Both the position numbers and the translations under genes were made by a program. Shown here one piece after another: positions 33,474-40,976 of a stretch of 40,976 nucleotides of DNA; within the stretch, counting starts at the first letter, position 1, and every line of letters starts with the position of its first letter. The stretch is taken from NCBI GenBank assembly GCA_050181295.1, contig JBFXDI010000021.1:1-40976 (forward strand). The letters run 5' to 3'. The stretch is from JBFXDI01 sp050181295 (GTDB lineage Bacteria; Pseudomonadota; Alphaproteobacteria; Rhizobiales; Aestuariivirgaceae). Below the pieces are notes generated by a model. It was not told where the DNA came from and ran no database searches. It was given only the letters and a program-made list of their open reading frames with translations.

Positions 33474-34928
33474 ATGGCGGATCGTTCACGACAGTTCACC
33501 TGGAACGGCAGGATCGTGCCGGCACGGGCCGGAGACACGGTCGCCGCGGCGCTTTACCGGGCCGGCATCACATCCATCGCCAGCACGCGCAAGCTGCACG
33601 AACCCCTGGGCTATTCCGGAAGCTTCATCGCGGGCGTGCTCGCGCGGGTGGACGGTCGCCCGAATGTCCGGCTCGATCAGGAGGAAGCCCGGAACGGCAT
33701 GGCGGTCGAGGCGCAGAACACCTGGCCCGCGCCGTCCTTCGATCTCCTGCGGGCCGCCCGTCTCATTCGCCCAAGGCTCGTCCATGGCGGCTTCGAGCAT
33801 GGGCGCTTCGCGCCCCGAAGCGGCCGCGCCTATCTGGCGTGGGAACGGCTGCTCGCCAACCTTGCCGGGGTCGCTCAGCCCCCGGATCCGCGCCTGCCGG
33901 CACAGGAGCGTCCGGCGCGCAAGGTCAAGGTGGACGTTCTGGTGTCGGGTGGAGGTCCTGCAGGGCAGAAGGCCGCCATCGAGGCTGCCGGGGCGGGCCA
34001 GTCAGTCGCTCTCGTCACGCGTGGCAAGGCGCTCGCCCGCCACGCCACAGCCATGGGCGTGGCGGAGGAGAGGCTGCCGGCAGCCGTGCAGCTCTTCTTG
34101 GGCATGGAACTCTTCGGCTGCTATCGGCGTGGAACCCTCATGCTCGGCGCGCCGATAAGGCACGACGAGGGCGCCGTGGCGTTCGAGGCGGGCCGGTTGG
34201 TGCTGGCGACCGGCCGCCGCTCCATGCCGCCCCTGGTTTCCGGCAATCATCTGCCCGCCGTGATGGACGCCCACACGGCGCTGCTTCTCGCCCATGCGCA
34301 TGGCGTTCCTCCCGGCCGGGCCGTGGCGGTCATCGGAACGGTAGGCGCATCGTCCATCGCCGAGCGGCTTGCCGCGCTGGGTGTCCGGATCGTGCATGCG
34401 GGACCGGTCGGCGCATTGAGGCGGATCCGCGGGCGTTCGCGCGTGGCGGGGATCGATGTCGGGCGACATGTCTCCTGCGATGCGCTGGTGCATGCGGGCC
34501 CATGGCATTGCGATCCGAGCCTGGAATTCCAGGCGCGTGCCGAAGGCCAGTTCCAGGTGTCGGATGTCATGGTCGAAGCGGATGTCGAGATCCGTGGCAC
34601 CGCTGCCGAAGGCGACGAGGATATTTTCGTGCCGGATGGTCTCGACCCCTATACCCGTATCTGTCCCTGCATGGACGTGACCGCGGGAGAGCTTGTTCAT
34701 CTGATCGATGGCGGCGAGACCGATCCGGAAGTGCTGAAGCGACTGACCTCCTGCGGCATGGGTCCGTGCCAGGGCTTCCCTTGCTGGGAGCTGATGCTGG
34801 CGCTCCTAGCAAGCCGTACCGGCACGCGAGCGTCCGATCACACAAGGCCGAGCCACAGGCCGCCTCGACGGGCGATGACGGTCGCGCAGGCGGCCGGGCT
34901 CTGCGATGTGGTGGAGGTCATCCGGTGA
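33474..34928 (+). CDS. Amine/opine oxidase-like flavoprotein, alpha subunit
   Basis: A 484-residue protein laid out like the opine oxidase A, HcnAB and sarcosine oxidase alpha proteins: an N-terminal ferredoxin-like domain (1-90), an FAD/NAD disulfide-reductase fold (SGGGPAGQKAAIEAAGAG and VAVIGTVGASSIAERLAALG) and a C-terminal BFD-like [2Fe-2S] domain with C397, C399, C427 and C432. In the N-terminal domain the frame RVDGRPNVR and GMAVEAQNTWP is kept, but all four cluster cysteines are gone, as in sarcosine oxidase alpha. There is no C-terminal folate (GcvT) domain. ATG at 33474; the site is weak. It overlaps the beta gene by GTGA. Substrate unknown. Confidence 0.8.
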   Translation: MADRSRQFTWNGRIVPARAGDTVAAALYRAGITSIASTRKLHEPLGYSGSFIAGVLARVDGRPNVRLDQEEARNGMAVEAQNTWPAPSFDLLRAARLIRPRLVHGGFEHGRFAPRSGRAYLAWERLLANLAGVAQPPDPRLPAQERPARKVKVDVLVSGGGPAGQKAAIEAAGAGQSVALVTRGKALARHATAMGVAEERLPAAVQLFLGMELFGCYRRGTLMLGAPIRHDEGAVAFEAGRLVLATGRRSMPPLVSGNHLPAVMDAHTALLLAHAHGVPPGRAVAVIGTVGASSIAERLAALGVRIVHAGPVGALRRIRGRSRVAGIDVGRHVSCDALVHAGPWHCDPSLEFQARAEGQFQVSDVMVEADVEIRGTAAEGDEDIFVPDGLDPYTRICPCMDVTAGELVHLIDGGETDPEVLKRLTSCGMGPCQGFPCWELMLALLASRTGTRASDHTRPSHRPPRRAMTVAQAAGLCDVVEVIR

Positions 34929-36103
34929 GCCGTCCTCTGCCGGACAGGGCCTCGATCATCATTGTCGGTGGCGGCGTGCAGGGCTTGAGCTGCGCCTTCA
35001 ACCTCGCCGATCTCGGCGTCAGGGACGTTCTCGTGCTCGATGCGAGCTACTGGCAGGGCGGCGCTTCCGGGCGCAACGGCACGCTGATCCGGCCCGGCTT
35101 CGGCGGCGACGAGTGGACTGGCCTCTTCGAACTGTCGTGGCGCGAATGGATCGCGCTTTCAAGGCGTCTCGGACACAACATCATGTTCACCGAGCGCGGC
35201 TACACCATGGTGGCGGAGACCCCCGCAACCGCTGCGGTGCTCGAACAGGCGATCGGCGTCCACAAGCGCTACGGCATCGAATCCCGCCTGCTCACCTCAA
35301 GCGAGATCTCCCGACTGCTGCCGGCGCTGAGCCAGCAGCATGTGGTCGCGGCATTGCACCAGCCGCGAGGCGGAATGGCGCCGCATCACGCCGTCATGAA
35401 AGGGTATCTTCATGCCTGCGAAGAGAGGGGCGTTGCCGTCCACTACCGGACGCCGGTGACCGGGTTCGATGTCCAGAACCGCCGCGTGAAAGGCGTTCAT
35501 GTCGGAGAGCGGCGGATCGCATGCGACATGCTGGTGATCGCGGCCGGACCGCACAATCCTGCCCTTGCCGGGATGCTCGGCGCGAAGCTCGACGGCTACA
35601 TGATGCGGATCGAGGCGATGGCGCTCGAACCCATGCGCCCGCTCATCCGTCCGGCTCTCGCGCTCATCGACAGCCTCGCCTATTTCCATCAGACGAGCCG
35701 TGGCGAGATCGTGGGCGGCGCGGAGGTTCCGGAGCGCCCGCAGACGACGCTACGGGCGGACGTCCCCGCCATGGCGGCGATGGCCCGGGTCTATCTCAGG
35801 CTCTTCCCGCAGCTGGCGGAGGTCCGCATTCTGCGACAGTGGGCGGGGATGCTGCACATCTCCTCCGACTTCGCGCCTTTGCTCGGGCAATATCCGGATT
35901 TCGACGGGCTTTGGTTCAGCGCCGGCTGGTCCTATGGCTTCGCCGGCGCGCCGGCGGGCGGCCTGCTGCTCGCGAAGGCGATCGCCAGGGGCGAGGTGGA
36001 CGACAGGATGCGCCCCTTCGCGCTCGACCGGTTCGACCACGGAAAGCCCATCCAGGAGACCGGCATCGTGCTCGCCAAGAACGAGCCTGCTGCCCAGAGC
36101 TAG
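34925..36103 (+). CDS. Amine/opine oxidase-like flavoprotein, beta subunit (DAO family)
   Basis: A 392-residue DAO-family flavoprotein similar to sarcosine oxidase beta, OoxB and HcnC. The FAD motif IIIVGGGVQGLSCAFNLADLG is near the N-terminus, then YWQGGASGRNGTLIRPGFGGDEW. The C-terminal RQWAGMLHISSDFAPLLG and GWSYGFAGAPAGG segments complete the flavin site. GTG at 34925 overlaps the alpha stop, so equal amounts are likely. With alpha it should oxidise a secondary amine or opine. Its stop overlaps that of the convergent hxlR gene by 4 bases. Confidence 0.85.
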   Translation: MSRPLPDRASIIIVGGGVQGLSCAFNLADLGVRDVLVLDASYWQGGASGRNGTLIRPGFGGDEWTGLFELSWREWIALSRRLGHNIMFTERGYTMVAETPATAAVLEQAIGVHKRYGIESRLLTSSEISRLLPALSQQHVVAALHQPRGGMAPHHAVMKGYLHACEERGVAVHYRTPVTGFDVQNRRVKGVHVGERRIACDMLVIAAGPHNPALAGMLGAKLDGYMMRIEAMALEPMRPLIRPALALIDSLAYFHQTSRGEIVGGAEVPERPQTTLRADVPAMAAMARVYLRLFPQLAEVRILRQWAGMLHISSDFAPLLGQYPDFDGLWFSAGWSYGFAGAPAGGLLLAKAIARGEVDDRMRPFALDRFDHGKPIQETGIVLAKNEPAAQS

Positions 36104-36483
36104 AGCGCCACGGCCGCCGGGGGAGGGACGTAGCTCTCGCGGGCGGCGCGGATGGCGCCGTGGTTCTCGTTGGCCCAGTGGATAAGCGCCTCGATGGGCT
36201 CCAGGAACGAGCGGCCGAGGGGGGTGAGCGCGTAGTCGACGCGGGGAGGGATGGTCGGATGGACGGTGCGGGTGATGAGCCCATCCTGCTCCAGCCGGCG
36301 CAGCGTCTGCGCCAGCATGCGCTGGGAGATGTCGCCGATCTCCCGCCGGATGGCGGTGAACCGCAGCGTCCCATGCGCCAGCTTCTCCAGCACCAGCAGG
36401 CTCCACCGGTCGCCCACACGTTCCAGAACATCGCGGATCGGGCAGGCGTCATGCGCCGAGCCCTTCTGCCTGTGAAGTGTCAT
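36100..36483 (-). CDS. HxlR family transcriptional regulator with one cysteine
   Basis: A 127-residue winged-helix protein (HDACPIRDVLERVGDRWSLLVLEKLA, then ISQRMLAQTLRRLEQDGLI). Its only cysteine, C14, is at the position used by HxlR regulators such as YodB, HypR and QorR to sense quinones or other electrophiles. The ATG at 36483 gives the standard family N-terminus; the longer frame lacks support. It is divergent from doxX-VOC-wrbA, so it probably represses that operon and itself. Confidence 0.88.
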   Translation of the reverse strand: MTLHRQKGSAHDACPIRDVLERVGDRWSLLVLEKLAHGTLRFTAIRREIGDISQRMLAQTLRRLEQDGLITRTVHPTIPPRVDYALTPLGRSFLEPIEALIHWANENHGAIRAARESYVPPPAAVAL

Positions 36484-36506
36484 CGTCCTTCTCCGGTAAC
36501 CGCCAT

Positions 36507-36581
36507 GATACCGAGTATCGCGTGCGACCCTTCTTGCGCGGGGGGGCACGGCCGAATAGATCGTCGGTACCGTTTCGGAAC
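36507..36581. promoter_or_regulatory. Two inverted repeats in the hxlR/doxX gap, probable HxlR sites
   Basis: GATAC-CGA-GTATC (36507-36519) is a perfect inverted repeat. GTACCG-TTT-CGGAAC (36567-36581) is a near-perfect one, with one mismatch. Both have the short-spacer dyad form bound by HxlR-type repressors and lie between the divergent genes. A third dyad, CTGAT-T-ATCAG, is at 36581-36591. Confidence 0.45.
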
Positions 36582-36624
36582 TGATTATCAGATCGGCACC
36601 AAGTTGCCAATGGAGAGAGAAGAC

Positions 36625-37038
36625 ATGATCGACGCCCGCACCGCTCCCTATGCCGCGCTGCTTCTGCGCCTTACGCTCGGCGTGGCGCTGCTGGCGCATG
36701 GCCTGATGAAGATCCTTGTCTTCACGCTCCCCGGCACCGTCGGCTTCTTCCAGTCGCTAGGGCTTCCGGGCTTTCTCGCTTATCTGGTCGTGCTCGTCGA
36801 GGTCGTGGCCGGCCTGGCGTTGATCCTGGGCTTCAAGACCCGCATCGCGGCGCTCATCGCTGTTCCCGTGCTTCTCGGCGCTGCCTGGGTGCATGCTCCT
36901 AATGGCTGGGTGTTTTCGAACCCGAATGGCGGCTGGGAGTTTCCTGTATTCTGGACGGCGGCGCTCCTGGTGCAAAGCCTGCTCGGCGACGGCGCCTATG
37001 CGGTTTCCCGCAGCTCGCCGGCGCTCAAAACCGCCTGA
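36625..37038 (+). CDS. DoxX family membrane protein
   Basis: A 137-residue protein with four predicted membrane spans. RLTLGVALLAHGLMKI and FFQSLGLPGFLAYLVVLVEV are typical of the DoxX/YphA group linked to quinone and thiol-oxidative stress. The ATG at 36625 follows GGAGAGAG. It is first in the doxX-VOC-wrbA operon and is divergent from the HxlR gene. Its exact activity is unknown. Confidence 0.88.
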   Translation: MIDARTAPYAALLLRLTLGVALLAHGLMKILVFTLPGTVGFFQSLGLPGFLAYLVVLVEVVAGLALILGFKTRIAALIAVPVLLGAAWVHAPNGWVFSNPNGGWEFPVFWTAALLVQSLLGDGAYAVSRSSPALKTA

Positions 37039-37068
37039 CAGAGCGGCAATTCGCAAGGAGGTGAGGCC

Positions 37069-37599
37069 ATGACCACCACTGACATGCAGCTAAAGCCGCG
37101 TGAGAGCGAGATCACCCCGCGCTCCATCGAGCCTGGCGTGCGGATAGGCCACGTCCACCTCAAGGTGGCCGATCTCGACCGGGCGCTCGGCTTCTATTGC
37201 GGCGTGCTGGGGTTCGAACTCATGCAGCGCTATGGCAGCGAGGCCGCCTTCATCTCGGCCGGCGGCTACCACCACCACATCGGCCTCAACACCTGGGAAA
37301 GCAAGGGCGGCCGGCCTCCGGCGCCCGGCACCACGGGCCTCTTCCACACCGCCATCCTCTATCCGACGCGGGCCGCGCTCGCCGATGCGCTGAAGCGGGT
37401 CATCGCGGCCGGCATCCCGCTCGACGGCGCAAGCGACCACGGCGTCAGCGAGGCGCTCTATCTGCGTGACCCGGATCAGAACGGTGTCGAGCTCTATTGG
37501 GACCGTCCGGCGGCGGAATGGCCGCGCGATGTGGAGGGCGGGCTCGAGATGTTCACCCGCCGCCTCGATCTTCAGGATCTTATCGCGCAAGCCGCCTGA
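37069..37599 (+). CDS. VOC superfamily ring-cleaving dioxygenase/glyoxalase-like protein
   Basis: A 176-residue vicinal-oxygen-chelate protein. Metal ligands are visible in IGHVHLKV (His), GLFHTAILYP (His) and NGVELYWD (Glu), the pattern of CatE-like catechol 2,3-dioxygenases. Only one full VOC domain with a short tail is present, so a dimer is likely. It has a near-perfect ribosome binding site, AAGGAGGTGA (37055-37064), four bases before the ATG, which suggests high translation on induction. It lies between doxX and wrbA and fits removal of catechols or quinones. Confidence 0.85.
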   Translation: MTTTDMQLKPRESEITPRSIEPGVRIGHVHLKVADLDRALGFYCGVLGFELMQRYGSEAAFISAGGYHHHIGLNTWESKGGRPPAPGTTGLFHTAILYPTRAALADALKRVIAAGIPLDGASDHGVSEALYLRDPDQNGVELYWDRPAAEWPRDVEGGLEMFTRRLDLQDLIAQAA

Positions 37600-37632
37600 A
37601 CCAAGTCGATATTTTCAAAGAAGGAGAACCCG

Positions 37633-38235
37633 ATGACGAAAGTCCTCGTCCTCTACTACTCGTCCTACGGCCACATCGAGACCATGGCCTATGCCGTCGC
37701 CGAGGGCGCGAAGTCGGCCGGTGCCCAGGTGGACGTGAAGCGCGTGCCCGAGCTCGTGCCGGAGGACGTCGCCAAGAAATCCGGCTTCAAGCTCGACCAG
37801 AAGGCGCCCATCGCGACCGTCGATGAGCTTGCCAACTACGATGCCATCATCTTCGGCAGCGGAACCCGCTACGGCAACGTCACCTCGCAGCTCCGGAATT
37901 TTATCGACCAGACGGGCGGCCTCTGGGCGAAAGGCGCATTCGTCGGCAATGTCGGCTCGGTCTTCTCCTCCTCCGCCACCCAGCATGGCGGGCAGGAATC
38001 GACCATCCTCACCTTCATCCCGACGCTGCTTCACCTCGGCATGATCGTGGTCGGGCTGCCTTACGCCTTCCAGGGCCAGATGGGCGTGGATGAGGTCATG
38101 GGCGGAACACCCTACGGCGCCTCGACGATCGCGGCCGGCGACGGCAGCCGACAGCCTTCGGCCATCGAGCTCGAGGGCGCGCGCTACCAGGGCCGACACG
38201 TGGCCGAGATCGCGAAGAAGATCGTCGGAAAGTAA
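37633..38235 (+). CDS. wrbA: NAD(P)H:quinone oxidoreductase WrbA
   Basis: A 200-residue flavodoxin-like FMN enzyme (type IV) that reduces quinones by two electrons, avoiding semiquinones. The FMN phosphate loop is YYSSYGHIETMA (residues 8-19), with GSGTRYGNVTSQLRNFIDQTGGLW and the 110s loop SSATQHGGQE as in WrbA. AGAAGGAG precedes the ATG. It is the last gene of the HxlR-linked operon; its stop is six bases from that of the convergent ATPase gene. Confidence 0.95.
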   Translation: MTKVLVLYYSSYGHIETMAYAVAEGAKSAGAQVDVKRVPELVPEDVAKKSGFKLDQKAPIATVDELANYDAIIFGSGTRYGNVTSQLRNFIDQTGGLWAKGAFVGNVGSVFSSSATQHGGQESTILTFIPTLLHLGMIVVGLPYAFQGQMGVDEVMGGTPYGASTIAAGDGSRQPSAIELEGARYQGRHVAEIAKKIVGK

Positions 38236-38241
38236 GAGTTC

Positions 38242-40866
38242 TCAGACGAAATCCCGGGTCTCGATCGCGATCCGGTTGCCGCCCAAGGGCGCGAAGGCGC
38301 GCGCATGGCAGGTGAGCACGATCACCTGGTGGCGCGCCGCGGCCATGTGCAGCACGTTGAAGAGGGGCCCCAGACGCTCGTCGCCGGCAAAGACCAGCGC
38401 ATCATCGAGGATGACGGGCGTGGGCTTCCGGCCGTCCGCCATCAGCCCCGCGAAGGCCAAGCGCACCAGCACCGCGATCTGCTCGCGCGTTCCGCCGGAG
38501 AGATACCTGAGTTCCTCAGGCTGCGTGCCTCTGATCAGCCGCTGGGGACGCAAGTCCTTGCCGAACTCCATTTCGGCCGAGGGAAAGACTTGCTGCAGCA
38601 TCGGCGTCAGGCGCTCGAAAACAGGGCGGAAGAAGGTGTCCTGCGCCTCTTTCGCCGCCTGCTCCAGCACCGCGATCAGGAGGTCGAGTTCGGCCACCTC
38701 GCGCCTGAAGCCCTCGATGCGGGCGCGGGACGCCTCGAGCTGTCCCCTCAGCTCCTCCAGCCGCTCGCCGGTGCCGGCCTTGAAGAGCGCCTTCAGCTCG
38801 CCGTCGATGCCGGCAATCTCCCTTTCGCAGCGCGCAAGGTCGTCGCGGGCATTGCGCTGCGCCTCCTCGGCGCGCTTCAGGCGCATCTCGAAAGGCGCTG
38901 TGTCCGTCGCGCCGCCCATGTCTCCGCGTGCCGTCTCGGCCACGGCGAGCGCCTCCGCAACCCGCGCCTCGTGGTGCGCCAGCCTCTCCGCCAGTCCAGC
39001 TCCGTACGTTTCACGGTCCGCCGGAGGCGGCAGGGTCTGGGCCCTGGCGTCGCGCTGATCTCTCAGCGCCCTGAGCTTTGCTGTTTCTCCTGCCGTCAGG
39101 ACGTCGATGGCCGCCACATTCGACGCGAGCCTGGTGCGCGCTGCTTCGAGGTTCGAGACCGTCCTGCGCGCCTCGGCAAGCTCAACTTCCGTCTTCTCGA
39201 GGTCCGGCAGCGGAGGCCCTTCCTCGGTCTCCTGCTCAGGCAGCGTTTGGAAACGCCGCTTCAGTACCTCCATGCCTTCCGGGGCGATGATCGTGAGCTT
39301 TTCAGCCGCGAGTCTCCGGGAGGATTCCGCGATGTCGCGCTCGGCCTTGAGCCGGTAGGCTTCGGCGGGATCGGTTGCACCAATCTCCGAGAGCGCGCTG
39401 CCGAGCTCCTGCTCCAGTGCCCTGAGCCTGTCGCGATCCTCTCCGGTTTTCACATCGGTCCCCGGCTCGACGGTGAGGATACCGATCTTGTCGAGCTTCA
39501 GCTCAAGGGAGGCGGTGACCTTTAATGACGTGCCAGCCCTGAGCGGCTGGCCATCGACCGAGATGCGGCCCTCCGCGCCGGGTAGGTAGGCGATGGAGAG
39601 CGAGGGCGCGCCGGCTGCGAGCCTTGCACGCAGCACTTCCACATCGCGCGTCAAGCGCTCGATCCGGGCGAGCGCCTCAGGCGTAGCGCAGTTGCAGGAT
39701 ACGGACTTTGTCGCCAGGGCCAAAGCGGCCGTAGCCTCATTTGCCTGCGTCAGGCGCTGCTCGAGGGCGCTCCGCTCCGCCAAAGCCGCAGCCCGACGTT
39801 CCTCAATGCGGATACGCCGGATCATCTCCTCGATCCCTGCGGCGTGTCCCCTGGCTTCGCTCAGGGCTTCCTCCGAGGCGACCGCGTCAGCCCGGGCTGC
39901 CGCGGCGGCCTTGCGTTTCTCGTCAAGGAGATCCGAGCATTTCGCGACGTCGTCCTCGAGGCGGGAAAGCTCGGCGACGTGCCGGTCATGATCGGCAAGC
40001 GCAAGCGCAGCCGCGTCACGTTCCGCAACGGCAAGCTTAAGGGCCTGCTCAGCCGCCTGCCATCGCTCGTGCGCCGAACGGGCCTTGCCGAGCGCTTCTC
40101 GCGCCAAGATCACGGCTTCTTTCCTGTCGGCTTCTTCGCCGGGTTCGGCGAGAGCAGCACGCCGCATCCTGAGAGAGGAGAGCCGCCGGAGAAGCCCTTC
40201 GGCTGCCGCCACCTCCGCTTCGGCTTTCGCGACTTCATCCGTCAGCGCCTTGCTGCGCTCGATGGCGGCGGCATAGTCGCCTTTCGGCCGCCCCTGCTTG
40301 CCGGTGACGAAGGTTTCGCGCGCTTTCCGCGCCTCATCGAGCACCGCACGGGCACGCCTGCCGCCGGTGACAGTCTTCACCTCGCTCTCGATGACGTCGC
40401 TCAGTGCCTTCGCGTCGGCGTTGCCCGGCTCGACATTGCCGAGCGATTCCCCCTGCGCCACCCAGAAAAGGCCGAATGGGTCCTTCTCGCCGCCGACCGC
40501 GCCGATAAGCTCCAGCGCACGGTCATCGGCGTCCGAGCCGCGTGCCACCATCGCTCCCGACTTGAGATCCTTCAGCTCCGCCATGGCGGCCGACAGGAAC
40601 TGCTTGCGAAGCCGAAAACCGCCTTTGCCTGTCTCGAAGTCGATTTCAATGAGCGGAGCGCCGCCGTCATAGGGACGCAGGTCGCGCAACTCCTCGCGCT
40701 TCGAGGAATGCTTCTCCAGGAGCGCGGCGCGGAGCGCCCGGAAGAGCGTGGACTTGCCTGCCTCGTTGGGCTGCGCCAGCACGTCGAGTCCGCCGGTCAG
40801 CCCCTCGACCACCGTCGGCTTCGCAAAGCAGCCCACCTCGCGCAGCCGGATGGCGCGCACCTTCAT
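38242..40866 (-). CDS. YhaN/SbcC-like AAA ATPase with coiled coils
   Basis: An 874-residue SMC/Rad50-type ATPase. N-terminal Walker A is AQPNEAGKST (31-40). At the C-terminus are the signature LSGGTREQ (789-796), Walker B VILDDALVF (about 818-826) and a CHAR segment. Long charged coiled coils (about 170-360 and 550-760) join the two halves. In the middle, instead of a Rad50 CxxC hook, there is a CNC pair (C391, C393) followed by a small beta-rich insert (about 415-480). It overlaps the gene upstream by 4 bases, which is the usual nuclease-ATPase pairing in DNA end processing. Exact repair role unknown. Confidence 0.85.
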   Translation of the reverse strand: MKVRAIRLREVGCFAKPTVVEGLTGGLDVLAQPNEAGKSTLFRALRAALLEKHSSKREELRDLRPYDGGAPLIEIDFETGKGGFRLRKQFLSAAMAELKDLKSGAMVARGSDADDRALELIGAVGGEKDPFGLFWVAQGESLGNVEPGNADAKALSDVIESEVKTVTGGRRARAVLDEARKARETFVTGKQGRPKGDYAAAIERSKALTDEVAKAEAEVAAAEGLLRRLSSLRMRRAALAEPGEEADRKEAVILAREALGKARSAHERWQAAEQALKLAVAERDAAALALADHDRHVAELSRLEDDVAKCSDLLDEKRKAAAAARADAVASEEALSEARGHAAGIEEMIRRIRIEERRAAALAERSALEQRLTQANEATAALALATKSVSCNCATPEALARIERLTRDVEVLRARLAAGAPSLSIAYLPGAEGRISVDGQPLRAGTSLKVTASLELKLDKIGILTVEPGTDVKTGEDRDRLRALEQELGSALSEIGATDPAEAYRLKAERDIAESSRRLAAEKLTIIAPEGMEVLKRRFQTLPEQETEEGPPLPDLEKTEVELAEARRTVSNLEAARTRLASNVAAIDVLTAGETAKLRALRDQRDARAQTLPPPADRETYGAGLAERLAHHEARVAEALAVAETARGDMGGATDTAPFEMRLKRAEEAQRNARDDLARCEREIAGIDGELKALFKAGTGERLEELRGQLEASRARIEGFRREVAELDLLIAVLEQAAKEAQDTFFRPVFERLTPMLQQVFPSAEMEFGKDLRPQRLIRGTQPEELRYLSGGTREQIAVLVRLAFAGLMADGRKPTPVILDDALVFAGDERLGPLFNVLHMAAARHQVIVLTCHARAFAPLGGNRIAIETRDFV

Positions 40867-40976
40867 AGTCTGGCACCTGCGGTCCAGGCATAGAGGCGGG
40901 CCAGCGCGCCCCTTGCGACAGCCGACTCCACGCCGGCCGTGTCGCCGGACATGGATGCCAGCCGTTCCGCCGCCGC
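40863..40976 (-). CDS. C-terminal end of the upstream gene, probably an SbcD/YhaO-like metallophosphoesterase
   Basis: The last 37 residues (ending LARLYAWTAGARL) of a gene that runs off the right edge. Its stop overlaps the ATG of the YhaN-like gene by ATGA. The visible part has no diagnostic motif. The identity rests on context: YhaN-like ATPases are regularly preceded by a metallophosphoesterase nuclease. Confidence 0.5.
   Translation of the reverse strand, partial: AAAERLASMSGDTAGVESAVARGALARLYAWTAGARL

Noticed and set aside
33474..36103. Hydrogen cyanide synthase HcnABC
   Set aside because: Layout is similar, but the N-terminal cluster cysteines needed in HcnA are missing and A and B are fused; an amine or opine oxidase fits better.

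Overview
The window looks like chromosomal DNA of a high-GC alphaproteobacterium, most likely Hyphomicrobiales. The reasons are dense GC-rich coding with GTG and TTG starts, a TPP-riboswitch thiCOSGEFD operon, a cobalt-type nitrile hydratase, opine/sarcosine-oxidase-like flavoenzymes and many ABC uptake genes. I saw no insertion sequence, phage gene, CRISPR array, tRNA or rRNA. Genes are packed tightly with many 4-base overlaps; the only gene-poor stretch over 300 bases is the thiC/nitrile hydratase intergenic region (27635-27993).

Layout. (1) 1-5873: a citrate-synthase-like lyase (partial), a DAO-family flavoprotein, a family 5 substrate-binding protein broken by an in-frame TAA, an M24 protein with a DddP-like active site, and a Rieske oxygenase of the quaternary-amine type. 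Two promoters here (for 1629 and 5791), and probably a third (for 306), carry a paired operator directly after the -10 box with centres exactly 21 bp apart. This points to one regulon, possibly for a betaine- or sulfonium-type osmolyte. (2) 5915-18027 (minus): twelve co-directional genes led by a creatininase homologue, then a complete BMP-type ABC importer, an amidinotransferase/deiminase-fold enzyme, an MDR reductase, an 8-oxoguanine deaminase, a ureohydrolase and an amino-acid-type ABC importer. The last importer has a frameshifted binding protein and no ATPase in the window. A divergent LysR gene follows at 18180. This looks like uptake and breakdown of purine or guanidino nitrogen. (3) 19205-21431 (minus): a second ureohydrolase and an M20 carbamoylase-type hydrolase.

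(4) 21512-27830 (minus): thiCOSGEFD under a TPP riboswitch that can mask the thiC ribosome binding site. (5) 27915-29768 (plus): promoter, an unannotatable 50-residue membrane peptide, nitrile hydratase alpha and beta and the accessory protein. (6) 29850-33334: a TPR protein and a TPR-sulfotransferase (plus), facing a TylF-type methyltransferase and CcdA (minus). (7) 33474-36103: a two-subunit amine/opine-oxidase-like flavoenzyme whose N-terminal ferredoxin-like domain has lost its cysteines. (8) 36100-38235: an HxlR regulator with one cysteine, divergent from doxX, a VOC dioxygenase/glyoxalase-fold gene and wrbA, which fits quinone/electrophile defence. (9) 38242-40976 (minus): a YhaN/SbcC-like ATPase and the tail of its likely nuclease partner.

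The strongest leads are the paired-operator regulon of region 1 with its DddP-like M24 protein, and the 12-gene nitrogen operon of region 2. Both contain a transport receptor gene broken by a single-base change, which may be real decay or sequence error. All functions are inferred from sequence motifs read by eye; no database search was run.
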